From the NCBI GenBank assembly GCA_038501625.1, contig JAZAYU010000173.1:558001-622000 (forward strand): DNA of 64,000 nucleotides, read 5' to 3'. Source of the stretch: Corbicula japonica (lineage: Eukaryota > Mollusca > Bivalvia > Venerida > Cyrenidae). Of the stretch, positions 23,340-38,300 are shown piece by piece. The notes under the pieces were generated by a model. It did no database searches and had not been told where the DNA came from. It saw nothing but the letters and a program-made list of their open reading frames with translations. The translations under genes and the position numbers were made by a program. The first letter of the stretch is position 1. Each line of letters opens with the position of its first letter.

Positions 23340-26300
23340 CTAAAAAGAGAATATGGTATTACTTTGATTTGTTTATTATAAAACAGCTATAAGATATAAT
23401 GCATTTTCCCGATGTAAATCCAGGCATGCAAACATCAAGTAATATATGACTGGATGGCCGTTTTAGAGCATATAATTTTGATGCATTTTATAGTGATGAA
23501 CTTAAATGAAAAGAAACTGTTCACCCTTCTCCTAAAAGTAAAACAAATTTCTGAATTGATTATCTCTCTAGATGTAAACAGTTAAAATCGAGCCATATAC
23601 CGTTGCTTGGAGTAGGTTACTCTTTGTACAGCAATCAGTTCCACATGTATCACAAAGTGTTGTTGATGCCAGTTTTGCTGGTAGGTAGCTCTTCATAGCG
23701 CGCTCACCTGAAACAACAACGAAAACATGTCTTATAGTGAGAAATAGTCCATTGTTTTTCGTCGTATACGTTGCACATGTAATACATAGCATTAAGCGGT
23801 TAGGATGGGCGTTTGAATGAGCAGCTTTCATCATTCATGTGTTAATAGTTTTTTATGGTATACAAACCTAACCCCTGAATAAATAATAAAATAAAATGTG
23901 TCTTCAGAAAGCTGGGCCCAAGATCATTACCAATCTTGCAACTCCAGCAGGATCGGTTAAAATGAGAGGCCGATTTCAGCCAATCAGATGCATGGCATTT
24001 CAGACTGTTCTCTAATGTTAGTTGTATGATCTTGGGACCAGACAATGTTGTGTTTTATACATTCACAAAAAGATGTTTGTATAAGGATTTTGTAAAATTA
24101 AGAAAGTAAATTTATAGATGTTTTATGTGGTTACCTCTAAAACACTTATAGAGCGATGATCATGCCGCATTGACAGTTAAAATTTATATTAGCAGCTGAC
24201 GTAGAAGGAACAGGTACTTACTAGGTTCATAGTAGGAGTAAACAATCACGTTGGCCGGTTTTACCCCTGCTACCAGGGACACGCGTTGTACAGGAACATC
24301 TACGCATACCTCGTCCGAGGGTATCTACAAAAATTTAACAATAACTCGTCAATTGATCTTGTTCACTTTCATATCAACAGTTTCATAATGAAATCACAAA
24401 ATGCAGTTTAATAAAACTGTGCCTAAAAGATGTTATTAATGTGTCTTTATCCAAACACAAAAACTAAACAACACAAAGCAACAATTGAAAAGCTAAAATG
24501 ACTAATACAATGTATGCTACTGACAACAATATATGAGATCCTTTGAACCAGCATTGTTTCTGCATTATATTTACGCGACAATCAAATAACACGGTCCAAC
24601 ACACTTTCACAAATATTTCATATTGTATTAATTTTAGATCTAGCCAATTTTCTTTACTGTTCTAAGTTTTCTTAATATTCGTGTAAAATAAAGATGCATT
24701 AATTACGTAAATTTATTTGGGCAAAGTTTTATTGAAAACGGCATTTTGGCCGTTTGAGAGATTTTTTATTTTTTTGTCGACGAGCAAGGATGACTGGTGT
24801 AATACTTTAATATATATCCTTCCTTAAGGAGGTTTTAAGATTTTGCGTACTCCCAGTCTCTACTCTGACCTACCTCGTCAAAGTAAATGATAAGTCTGCC
24901 CCCTGACATTTCTACCCGCTTCATTGGCGGCGTCTGAACGACCAGGTCTTCAATAGGTTCAAAGCCTGACACTACTCCGATATCCATGATAGCCATGTTA
25001 CTGCGGCTGTTAGCAATGTTGTACCTGCAAAACATTTCAAATGTGTACGGAGTTAACTAGTGTGTTCAATATTTAACAGGTCATACTGTGTATCTACTTT
25101 AAATATAGTGTTAAAATGAAATTTCTTGGTTTGACCTAGTCTCCAACAGATCTGATCGGATAAAACACTGATCATTGAACAAGTTGTTTCACGATTCTTA
25201 TGCATGAAATCGTTTATATCAAGAAAGACAATCTTTAACAGTCGCCATTTCAGCCAATCAGATGCTTGAGATTTGAGACTGGTTTCCAAACTCAGTTTTA
25301 TAACCTTCAGCCCCGTTCTTGGTTCTCTTTTTTGTGCACATTCTTTCGTTTAACACAAAGTGTTACAAGCCTATTTTTGTTACAATGTGTTCATTTTTAT
25401 ATGCAAACGTCTCTGATTTTTTGGAAATGAATTTATTCATATGCCTCCATATAAGTATGTAGACTATAATTCACCGAGACAAGGTGAACGTATTTGTGCT
25501 TTCATGGGCGAGTCAAATATGCTACTTTTACCCTAAAACATGATGGAATGCCCAATATTAAAAACTGCCATCGATCAAAGAAAGCGCTATTCACCTGGCA
25601 CATGATCGGATCGTATATTTGTTGTTGGTTTCATCAGAAGTGGTGACAGTCAGCTCATATGTAGCGTTGCTTTCTTCGCCCATCACGTTATAAAACTGGT
25701 TAATCTTTGAAATAAAATCAAATACCTTTAAACCGCTTGAATCCAAGTTGAACAATGATTTCCCCAATGTAGATTAGTTATATGATATTTTTAAGCAAAT
25801 GCTTCATTATTGTTTGCCATTATTTTCCTGAGCCAGAACTTTTATACTCTATTTATAAACAAGTAATAGGCAAGTAATAGGCATCCCAATGGGTACTAAT
25901 TGTGCACCCCTTGTTGCTGATCTGTTTTTATACTGTTATGAAAGAGACTTTATGTTATCTCTTTCTACTGAACATCAAGATGATATAATTACAGCTTTTA
26001 ACAACACCTCGAGGTACCTTGATGATTTATTAAATATAGACAATAACCATTTTCCATTACTGGTTAATAAGATTTATCCTAAAGAACTACAACTTAATAA
26101 AGCGAACACTTCAGAAAAGCAAGCAAACTTTCTCGATCTAAATCTGTCCATTGAAAATGGTTATGTCACTACTAAAATTTATGATAAAAGAGATGATTTT
26201 AATTTTAATATAGTAAATTTTCCGTTTTTAGACGGCGATGTTCCCCGTGCAACATCTTATGGGGTTTATATCTCACAGCTTGTTCGCTTTTCAAGAGCTT

Positions 26301-29300
26301 GCAACGATGTTAATGATTTCAATGAACGTAATCTTTGCATTACAGAAAAACTTTTAAAACAAAGTTATCGGTATCACAAATTAAGGAAAACCTTTTGCAA
26401 GTTTTATCGCCGATACCCAGATTTAATTCATAAATACAATTGCAGTTTAAAATCACTTTTGCAACAAGGTATATCACAGCCATTTTTTATGGAGATTTAA
26501 TTAATAAACTTAAAAAGATAAAAGGCAGTGTTAATATCTCCCGGTTATTCGTAAAAACCATCCGTAAATTTAAAAAGAAAGGTTACCAACATGATATTTT
26601 ACAGCGCTCTGCAGGCCTGGTGATCAACCCTTCTACAGTTGATCATTATGCTACCTCTTTGGTTGCACGACGGTGGTAGGGGTTTAAGAGTTTATGAAGG
26701 TTTGTGGGGAAATCTTTTCTTAAAAGAACCTAGAAGCTCGATTTGTTTCTTTTATCCCTGTCATCGTGTTCTTGCTGATTTTACTCCAGGAGCTCTGGTC
26801 TCGGTAAGATCATTGAGTACCCGCCCTTTCGGCTTTGCAATGCTCTTAGATTCTTATGTTTTATATGTTTGTGTGCTTTTGCATGCAACAGTGTTAAGCC
26901 GATAAGTGGGTTAAAGTCTTTTCACCAAGACAACTTGTACTTGTTTTGTGATATGAGAACCTGTTCGGGCAAGTGTGAGGTTGGTGCACCCTAGAACCTG
27001 GTTTAAACCCCCAGTGGCAATTTGATTTGCCACTGACCGTTCCAAGGCGGTAACCCCTCGGGTTCTCATTTTTGTTTATTGTTAGTGGTGTCTTTTTTGA
27101 AACTGATCATTTTATTAACCATGCTCTCTCCCCCTTCCTTCTTCTTGACTGTGTGGGGAGGCTGTTTTTTCTGAATGTGGCGATTCCTAATATGCATATT
27201 TCACCTTTTTTTAAAATAATGTCTTATTTGCATAATTATTTATATAATTTTTTATCTGTGTTTATTTCAACATTCTTTATGATTCTCTTCTTTTCAAAAC
27301 TGCAATATTTTCATATTTGTCGTGTTCGATGGCTTTCAAAGTTCTAATCTAGTTTTAATCTATCACAAAATCATAATTTTTTGGATGACGACTGTTTTTA
27401 TACTGGTTTTTTATACCTTATCCGAAATGTTTCTTAATGCAGATTTCTGTATTTTTTTCATAATAATTAATACATATTTAGAAAAAAAGACAATGTTTAT
27501 GCCACATATTTGTCGTATAGTCTATCATTGCTAAGGATTTAGTGGGTGTAAACCGAAGAAGACTTGATGATTTTAGTGAAAAACTCCAGTCAGCAAGACA
27601 GTTATTATAGGATTGAAACTCGACTTAAAAGAAGAAAATGTATATCTTACATCTATAACGGCCAGCCCTATACCTTTAGCATCGATTGTCACTTGTTGTC
27701 CAGAACCTTCCAGCTAAAATAAAGAACAACATATACAAGACTTATCATTTGTAATTTTAATAATCTCTCTTAAGATAACTGTTAGCAAACATTAAGATGC
27801 ATATTCTGCTGACAAGAGAGAAAATTTCAATAACGATGTGAGCATACTAAAACATATAAAAACACATCCTTCCTACTCAGAAAGTTCTTAATGATTCTTT
27901 CGTGTAGAGAGAGAAAGCGACAGAGAAAAGACAGACACTCGGACAGACAGACAAAGTATACATTCAATATGAAAATAAAACAAAGGCAAAACAGATAAAT
28001 GGAAAGGAGAGAACATGTGGGGTTACCGGTATAAGAGCATCTGGAATATAGTCAACAAGGTTTAGATGGCGGATAACGGAAAGGATGGGATGAATCTAAA
28101 AAAATATCTTACATCAACATATTGTAACACATCATGATTATCGGAGTTGAGCACGATTTGTTTCTTGGTTCCAACTAGCTCTCCTGTAGATGTTGATGTT
28201 GAAATGTCTAATGTCATGTTGACATCCTTGGAGTAAATCTGGGCTGCAAACTCTGACAGTGCTTGTAGGGCGACAACTGTGTCCTGTTAGAAAAATATCT
28301 TATATAGTGTAGTTAGAAACTGAGAGAGAGATAAAGAACTGTACGTGTAAAGATACTGAACAATAGTTATTTGGCGACTGCATTAAAGCCCAGGAAATGT
28401 GCGTTTATTTTCTGGGTCATATAATAACAGCAGCATTAACATTCGACGTGACTATGTATTTGCATATACGTACCAAGCCTTAAACGGCCGCTGTTCGTAA
28501 TGTCATTGTTGAAACTGTAAATCCGAGTTGTATACAGTGTAAATTAAATTACAGGACTTAGTGATACGTATGCAATATTTTAAACTTGCTCATCCTGAAA
28601 AGTTCCTACTATAAGGAACCTTACGCCAGCGTACATCGCGATTGGTAAAATTTATGAACTTTAGTTAAGACTTTTATAGGAATGAGTAGTATTCCATTAC
28701 TTTTCATAAACAAAAAAAAAGAAAGCCTGCAAAAGTCTTATGCTTTGTTGCGAAGGGTGGCAATATAAAATTCTCCCTGTACATTCCATCGATTATTTAC
28801 AACGTTTGATGGTCGTTGAGCAGGTTACTTAATATGTCAATTGATTTTTGCCTTTGCGTCTACTGTGACGAGCAAAACATTTCTTTTCTCAGATCCCCTG
28901 TCAGAGTTCCATTTCGTTTAGTTCCACGTAATATTTGTTTTCTTTTAATACCTGGGGATCAGACGCCGCTGAATGTTAATTTACATTGATTTGCCTTCAA
29001 TTGGAGGTAAGGCTTTGTTATTTCGACTACTATAGTTTTGAATCAAAGTAATAGTTCTGTAAACACGTAAAGCATGCGAGTTACCTGTGTGGATAAGTAC
29101 CCTCCATACGAGTTTCTGTTATCGACCAACCAGCGAAGAACCTGAAGACCTTTCATTTTATCTCCCTTTACAGCGTATGTAAGTAGGGCATATGCCGTCG
29201 TCTCTATTTCAAGAGCACGGGAGTCGTTGTTCCGCCAATACAATTTGTTTCCTGGTAATTCAGGGCATTGTTAGAATGGGTAATTGACTAGCTATAGATA

Positions 29301-32300
29301 AGTGCTATCTTTGGCAATCGCATACATTAAAAATCATTACGAATCATCGACTTCACAATTAAATGGTTAAAATGCAAAACAGTCTTTACTTGACATACTT
29401 GAACTGTAATAACATTCAATCTAAGCCGTTTATTTCTAAGGTTCAAAGTAAAAGAAAATGCATTTCCTTCCTCCACTTGATTCATAAAAGCTACATGATT
29501 GTTGATTAATCGGTCTACAGTTAACCGTTTTGTTCCCTCTGTGTTTGCACGATGGTGACAGAAATTCTGATTGGGTTTTTGTTGATCAAACTCCATGTGC
29601 TCTTGTCATAGTTAGATCATCGATTACATTGCCACTTCGCTGGAAAAAGCTATAATCGATGTTGTGTTTGTGTGTATTGATTTTGGATAAAAAAAAATGT
29701 TGAGAAATGGGTAATTTTCATTATTTCTCATAGGCAACTTGTACTCTGTCACCTTGGTGAAAAAGCGGTACAATAACTCCCTATTTCAATGATGCTTGTG
29801 ATACCGTTTATGCACTTACTTGGCGACTTGTTAGTTCATATTTGAACCTGGTGGGAAAGTGTGGTGTTGGTACAACGATAACCAATAAATTATTTGCAAC
29901 TGACTACTGTATAAGTACTAATATTGGCGGGGGTTTAATTTTGGCGATATTGGCGGTCAGGGTTAATTGCGCCAATATAAAACACCGCCAATAAAAATCC
30001 CCGTCAATTTAAAACACCGCCGATTTAATAACAGGAAGGTAGATAACTATGATACTCTGTCGCAGTTTCCTGCCTTGATAAAGAAAGATTGTTGAATGTT
30101 TCTTAATTATGAATATTCTTTGAAACCTGAATAAAAACTTAAACAAAACGAAACAAGAGTACATTAATGTGATATTTATTTTCTTTATACTTAGCCAGAA
30201 GGAGTGTTATTTGGCGCGTGTCGTCCATTCCTTTCAGCGGCACTTGTTTTGAACTTGATGAAAAGGTATTATAGTATAGCTTTTGTACATGTAGTAAATA
30301 AAATCGAGGTTTTTTCAGTATCTCGTAGAAACCCACTTTTAAATAATTAAATGATATTAAATGGAACGAGTAGGTAAACATATAATGCATCATCAAAAGG
30401 AATATAATTGGAATATCAAACAAAGCAATCAAGTACTGTATTAGGTAGCTGCGATAATGTTTTCACACTTAAAATTTAACACTAGAATAACTGCGACTTT
30501 ACTTTTCTCTTTCAATGTCTAATTTCCGCCATTTTTCATCAAGGGTTTTATTTTGGCGGTCTGGCTTGTTAGCGCCAATATTTGACCCCGCCAATATAAA
30601 GCACTTTAAAATACGCCAAAGTTTGACACCGCCAATATTAAGCGCTATACAGTATTCTACGAGGGTTATACGTACCGTCTATTGTCCCGCTTGTTTCCAA
30701 AGCATTAAAGAGAGTCATGTATGCTGGATTATTGAGGAGAATAAGAGCATAGGAACCAATTGCTCTCTCATAGTCTGACGTCATTTCTGGAATGCTTGTA
30801 ACCAAAGCTGACGTGAGTTTGCTAATGGCGTCGTCCATTCTTCTTATGAGTTCAATGTTCTATATTTTCAAAGATTAATGAAGATTGATGCTTAGTTATT
30901 TTTCATTTTCCTAATTGTTATTTCTTTAAACTTATCTAGTATTGTTAAAAATATCGTCGACATTTTGAGCAAGAACATTACAGAAACATCTCAACATTGT
31001 GAGACATATATCAACGTCAGTGTCATGCGTTCATGGAATTTATCGTAGACAAATAATTACATGTACATGTACATTTAAAAACAAATGAAAAAAAATCAAA
31101 ACAACAAAAAAGTAAGGCACTAGTGAGAACATTTATTATATTAAGTGGATATTGTTATTCATTATTTTTTATTCATTTGTATGGAAAGTGTTTTGTTTTT
31201 ACACACTATACCAGTAACCGCACGTTTATACTTGTTATAAATACTCGTTTTTTCCACAAATGCCAATCACTACTAGTATTAAACTGTTTTTGTATGCTTT
31301 AAATAAATAATGAAACATTCATAGTATTACAAAGACGAATGTCTATAAGATTTTACTTACAGTGAGAATTTCTGCCTGTTTTACTTCTTGTAATGCGATA
31401 AGAGTATAAGCAATAATGGATCTATTGCTTGCTGCTGTACCTCCCTGGAATAAAGACACGCTTAAATAATGCACCACGCCGTTCACATTCCACCATGCTT
31501 TTCTTTTTGAAGGGATTTAATTAAATATTAATTATTGTTATTACTGAAAAACAAATCGAAAATCAAATTGCAAACTTATGGCGGTCTATAATAACGATTT
31601 TGAATAGCGAGTTTTGCGAAAGTTTTAATACTTACTACAAATAAATTCTTATTTGTAATATACCGTTAAATATATTAATCAAAGATATAAATTGAAGTAT
31701 TTCTTGTGTAATTGCTCACACATATGAGATCCGCCGTCACCAAGAACATTTTATAGGGAAATTCACTTTGAAAAATTCTTGATGTCAATAATCATTTCAA
31801 AATGATCCACAGCGGAAAAATAAACTCAATTCATGTGAACATTGTCATCATTTTAGCAATTAGTGCAACTTTGAAAATATATGTGTGTTTTTCAGCAGTG
31901 ATAAAATTATATCCGAATATCATTGTCCAGATTTTGACTTTTAATAAGAGTTTTGTGTTAATAAAATACGTATATAACGAGAAATAATTTTATAAACAAT
32001 AAGCACACATTCACACACAAACTAAATAATAAATTATTTAAAATTTCAATGCAACAACCCGAAACAAGTTTTTCTGTACTCAAATAAAAAATATGTTGTG
32101 TTTAAAACACTCTAAATAACATAATAAAGCAAATAGAAAATATATCCTTACAAGGTACTTTGCTTTCCAATAAGCAAAATAATTTACCAGGAATACTTTA
32201 GAAGGAGGGGGCTTAGCCAATATATTCTTTTGCAAAGTTCATTTAACCCTAAAAAAAATAGAATTTTACAGTTCTCAATCCATACCTGCAATCCTTTATG

Positions 32301-35300
32301 ACTAACTGTACCAACATTATTCATTGTTCCATCAGGATTCTGGTTATTTACTATAAAGGTAACAGCCTTCTCAATCACGTTAGGGTCGATGAAGATAATA
32401 CCTAAACTTTTAGCTTGAGCGAAGGACTTGATGACAAATGTTGTCAGCCTGTAAACATACTTAAAAATTTACCGAAAATTTCGTGGTTTAATATTAAGAA
32501 ATCTGTTACATTTGTAATGCGTTTTTTTGCCAAGTCTTTTCCTCGCTACAAAAAATCACTAATTAAAAGTTGAATCGATTAACATTGTTATAATTGTATT
32601 AAACTATATAAGGAAATTTAAGATAAAGAGATGATTTCGTATGAGAATTTGTCGTTACTCTCTCATCGTCTTTAACACGTGGACAACCAAAATTGTTTAT
32701 ACATTTTACACGAAACAATACAAGAATGAGAGTTAATGTTAATCATGTGGAATTACAACTTGAACTAGGGAGGCCAGACAGTCAAATATACAATCAAAGC
32801 ACCTCACGTGCATAAAAAGAACAGTACAGAACACTATTGTTACCAAAGACTTCCTTCAGAGTCTGCGCTGCCGAATGCACTGAACGCACCGTCATTTCGC
32901 TGGTACACTAACTGTCGTTGGTAACCTGGAAATAATGCTTGACAAGTTTCTTAAATGTCAATGCACACACATGAATAAGTCAATAAGCAGTTAATTAAAC
33001 CAGACTGCGATCTCCTCGCAAACAAATGACAATAAGACAATTGAGGAATATCTTCACCTATGTTTGTGTAACTATGGAAGTTTTGTTACCCGAAAAGGTA
33101 AATTGTAAATGTTACCTAGATCGAAGCGACATTTTCTCTAAAACTGTGATTGACACATTGTTATCCTTAGCTTTAGTTACTACTTTCAATAAGTCTTCGG
33201 TTTTGATGCATGACATTAGTTAATTTTGCCTTTGTAATGATGCATAAAAATCACATATAAACCACCGATACATATCTCACCTGTTCTCAATACATTCTGT
33301 ATTTTGTCCATTAATTCTTGGTCGCTGTCGAATCGGCCTGTTTTTCTCATATAAGCTGCTGCAAAAACACTTGGAGCAAACTTCACCATGTTTTGCTCTC
33401 CACATCCATACGGTAGCTCGATCAATGTATCTAAGTTCTTAAATGAAGGACCAAACACGTCGCCTAGAAATAGAAACCAAGTCGCAGATATTCACCCAAA
33501 TAAGTCCGTAATAATTTGTAAGTCTAGTTTAACCCGTGCATGTCATGATGAATTATTTTGTACCAAAGATCAAAATAATTATTTTGGATTACAGGTACGA
33601 AACAATGAATACATAAATAGTGTTTGAGCATCAAAATTATCTTCTAAAACATGAATTAGCGGCAGCCACCATTGATTCTAACCAATGCAAATTAAGGGCA
33701 TTACATACGTATCACGGAATGTCAAATGCAATATTAAGCATTATCGGCTATAGACGATAATGCCATTTATAGAAGGAATAAATTATTATTATACTGCAAA
33801 GAAATTTGCTTGAATTTGATTGGATAGTTTGCCGTAGATGTATATCCGTATTTACGGATCGGCCGTAGATATGAACTGCACGTGCCTTAATTTCCCTCTC
33901 TGGCCTCCCACCATTTGTTGTCGTCCGCCATTTTGTTTTGAATTTCCGTGAAAATGCATAATTTGAAGCCGATCTTGTAAATAATAAAACGGTATGCTTA
34001 GGTATTACTAAAATTGTTACAGAAAATATTTGTGTTATGTTTTTAACGTTGAAAACGATCAGATTATTTTCAAATTTTGTAAATAAAAATCAAATGGAAA
34101 GTCCATTCAATTTCTATAGAAATGACGTCATGCAGGTAAATTAATGATGTCAGACATGTAATTATTGAGGTTCTCAGCGGGGAATTAAGCCGTTCGGCAT
34201 TAAATAAGCGAAATAAATGAAAAATCGATGTTTTCTAACTATTTTTGTCTGAAAAAAGTCTTTGCAGTATAATAAAACAATTATTTGGTTCCTTGAAAGG
34301 GTATGTGAGGATAAATTGCCGGTCTGGGTGTCATATTATCCCTCGCCTGCGGCTCGGGTAATATGACACCCAGACCGGCAATATATCCTCACATTCCCTG
34401 TCAAGAAACCAAATAACTATATAATATTGATGCTTTAACAAAGGGACGTAAATCATGATGAATGATTTAGTAATTACATTTGGAGTTATCTTTTGATGAC
34501 GTATTCTTTGACGTCATCAGCACATGTAAGCTAGGAACGAAACATTGCTTTAAACAATATATATTTATATTAAATGATATGTTTAGTCAATATTAACTAT
34601 CGTTTTATTTGATTTTATTTGATTTGAATGAATGATTGATCAATACTTGATTCTTTTAGTTTCATTTTTTTGTCGTTTGTACAATTGGTACTTACGGCCT
34701 TGGACTTGTGGATTACAAGTCAATATTGATTTATTGATAATTGATTGAATTTAGTTTATTTATTTATTTATTTTTGTCGTCTGTACAATTTGGTACTTAC
34801 GGCGGACTTGTTGATTACAAGTCATTATTGATGATTTGATATTTGGTTTGATTTGATTTAATTTGATATGATTTGATTTGATTTGATTTGATAAATAATG
34901 TTTGGAATCACCAACAGTTTCATTTTTTGTCGTTTGTACAATTGGTACTTACGGCCTTGGACTTGTGGATTACAAGTCAATATTGGTTGAGTTGAATTGA
35001 GTTGAATTGATTGATAATTGATTGATTTTAGTTTCTTTTATTTTGTCGTTTGTACAATTGGTACTTACGATCTTAGACTTGATTGCAAGTCAATATTGAT
35101 TGATTTGATTTGATTTTATAAATAATGTTTGGAATCACCAACAGTTTCATTTTTTGTCGTTTGTACAATTGGTACTTACGGCCTTGGACTTGTGGATTAC
35201 AAGTCAATATTGATTGAGTTGAATTGAATTGAATTGAGTTGATTGATAATTGATTGATTTTAGTTTATTTTGTTTGTCGTTTGTACAATTGGTACTTACG

Positions 35301-38300
35301 ATCTTAGACTTGATTGCAAGTCAATATTGATTGATTTGATTTGATATTTCATTGATTGTATGATAATTGATTTATTTAAGTTTAAATCTTTGTCGTTTGT
35401 AAAAATTGCTACTTACGAAGTTTGACTTGCTGATTACGAGTCAGTATTGATTGACTGATTGATTGATTGATGATTAATTGATTTAAGTTTAATTCTGTGG
35501 TATGTACAGTTGGTACTTGCGGCTTTGGAATTGTAAATTACAAGTCAATATTGATGGATTGATTATTTAGGTGATTGATTGACTGATAACTGTTGTGATT
35601 GACATCTGATGGATAAATGATTTGGGTTTGGGTATAAGGCCAAACACTCGGATTCTAGTGGTCTTTTTTTACCCGACGGTGTACATTTGTCGCTCGTCGA
35701 AATGACATAGTTTTGTTAACAATTCAATCTGCTCTGGAATCATTTCAGACGAGCTGAATTCTATACATGTACTCGACCGTATAAATTGTTTATTAGGCCT
35801 GGCAGTATTGAAAGTTTATTTAAATTTCTTGAATGCGAATACCATTTTGAAAGTCATGTCAAAAATTTGTATTGTTGGCGTGAGCGCAACTGGCGCTCAT
35901 TGGCAGAAAATTTTTGACATTTAATCCATGAAAATTGGACTGATTAACATTTTATTGATAATTTATTTTATTGATAATTGATTCTATTGACGTTTGATTG
36001 GTATTTGATTTAATTGACATTTAATCGATAATTGATTTGATTGATAATTGATTTCAATGACATTTGTTTGATGATAATTGATTATTGATTTGATCGATTA
36101 TTGATTTGATTGATTAATTATTGGATTAACATTTGATTAATTATTGGATTATCATTTGACTAACTTAACATTGAACTTTGATCAAACTTGAACATTGATG
36201 ATTATTTGTCGACTGCCAGGCCATATTATGCCAAATATTAAACAGTTCTACATGGTTACTATTTTGTTGAATTTATTTCCGAGATAATTTCCTCATAATT
36301 ATTTTCTTATTTTGAAATAAACCTAGAAATATATATTCATATAAAACGGTCTTTCTTAACAAGTTCAACGAGTGATCCTATCATTAATTTAGTTTAATAT
36401 TAGAAAAAAAGTGAAATATGCATATCGGGAATGGCGACATTCAGCAAAACACAGCCTCCCTATACAGCCAAAAAGTAGCATGGCATTAGAAAAAATAATT
36501 TCTTTATGGACGCCACAAACAATCAAAGAACATGAAAACCCAAGGGGTTACCGCCTTGGAACGGTCAGTGGCAAAACAATTTGCCACTTAGGGTTCAAAC
36601 CAGGTTCTAGGGTGCACCAACCAACATTTGCCTTAACAGGTTCTCATATCACAACAAGTACAAGTTGTCTTGGTGAAATAATCTAACCCACCCATCAGCT
36701 CAACAATATTGCATTCAAAATCACACAAACATATAAAACGTAAGAAGCTAATAGCATTGAAAAGCCGAAGGGGCGGGTACTCAATGATCTTTCCGAGACC
36801 AGAGTACCTGGAGTCAAATCAAGAACACGATGACAAGGATAAAAGAAACAAATCGAGCTTCTCGGTTCTTTAAAAAACATTTTGAATCATCGTCTTTACC
36901 AGCACCTTCTTTCTGTATGCACTTATCTACAAATATTCTTCAATTGCTTAACACGGAGAAAAAACACATTTGTCCCTTTCCATAACCAAAATTTGATTTA
37001 AAAATTGCTAACATGCTTCATTTAGAATTACCATCGAAAATAAAATTTTTGATTGGCCATTGATGCTTAAAATTGGAGGCAGTCATTAAGCCTGTCATTC
37101 TGACAACTGACTTCCGTGAACTGTTAAGATCAGTTGAAAAGATAAACCGTGTATAGGTAGACAAAGTACTTTAATCATTTCGTGGATGTAAAAACACATT
37201 TTAGAGTACAAAACGGTATTGTCTAAATAGCTTGACTTATAAAAATGGGAAAAATATCACATAAAAGTGCATGGGCATTATGAATTTTATTAGAGATCAT
37301 TTCATGAGAAACTAATGTCATCGACTGATATTGACGAATATAACATGGTCGAATTGCTCTGACTCTTAGAAGCATACAATCCATTCATTGCACGAAGAGT
37401 AGCGAATGAATATCTAAAAAAACTGCCAATGACGGTTGGAGTTCGGAAAGAAAACAAACCTAGTTAGGATTTCAACGTGTACAAATCGTAATTAATTGCA
37501 TGAACAAACCTACCTATGACTGTAACCCTGACACGTGCGGAGTCTTTAACGAGCTCAGTTGGATAAGATATTGGTCTGGTCTCCACAGAACCACCTTGTG
37601 TAGTGAAAGATATCAAAACGGGCGTGTTCTTTTCCTTCTCAATGCCTTCCGCCTAAACAGATAATATTAAAACATAGGCAAATATGATTACAAAACAAAT
37701 CAAAGTGTCTGATAGACAGTATCTGATAGAATCATGCTTACAAACATTGTGACCTCCATAGTTTAAGCGCTTTTCCGTGTTTTGATATTTATTGTGTTTT
37801 ATAATTAATGTTTGTATTTTGTCTTGTAAATTTTTAGCGATTGAAATATATTTAGTTGTAAGCAACGGAATTAAATAATGCCTTCCAAACACGAACTGCA
37901 TACCACCAAATGAAAAGTGATTAGAATTCGGAATAATTTTTATTGTCTTAATTCAGCACCTTTGAAATACCTGATATCATTCGTACTTAAAATCAATTGT
38001 CATTATAAAATTGGATATCGGTTTAAAAATAAACTTGTATAACTTTGAGTTTTCTTTTTTCGTGCAAACATTATTGTCAAATTTGGGTCTCGGTTGACGA
38101 AAATCAGATTTTTGCATTCTAAGCAAATCTGATGGCGTATTTGTCTAATTTCGGAGGCTATTTATCTTTACATTCAATATGCCAAACACTGCAAATTTTA
38201 TAGCGATTTTCTGCGTTTCGATTTAGACGATTTGGTACAATCTCCATCGCAGAGTTGTCGTTCCTTACACTCACTTTACATCTCTGCAAAATGCTCAATG

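Noticed and set aside
34610..36200. CRISPR-like regular repeats
   Set aside because: Units are long, of unequal length, separated by simple TTGAT runs rather than unique spacers, and the DNA is eukaryotic.
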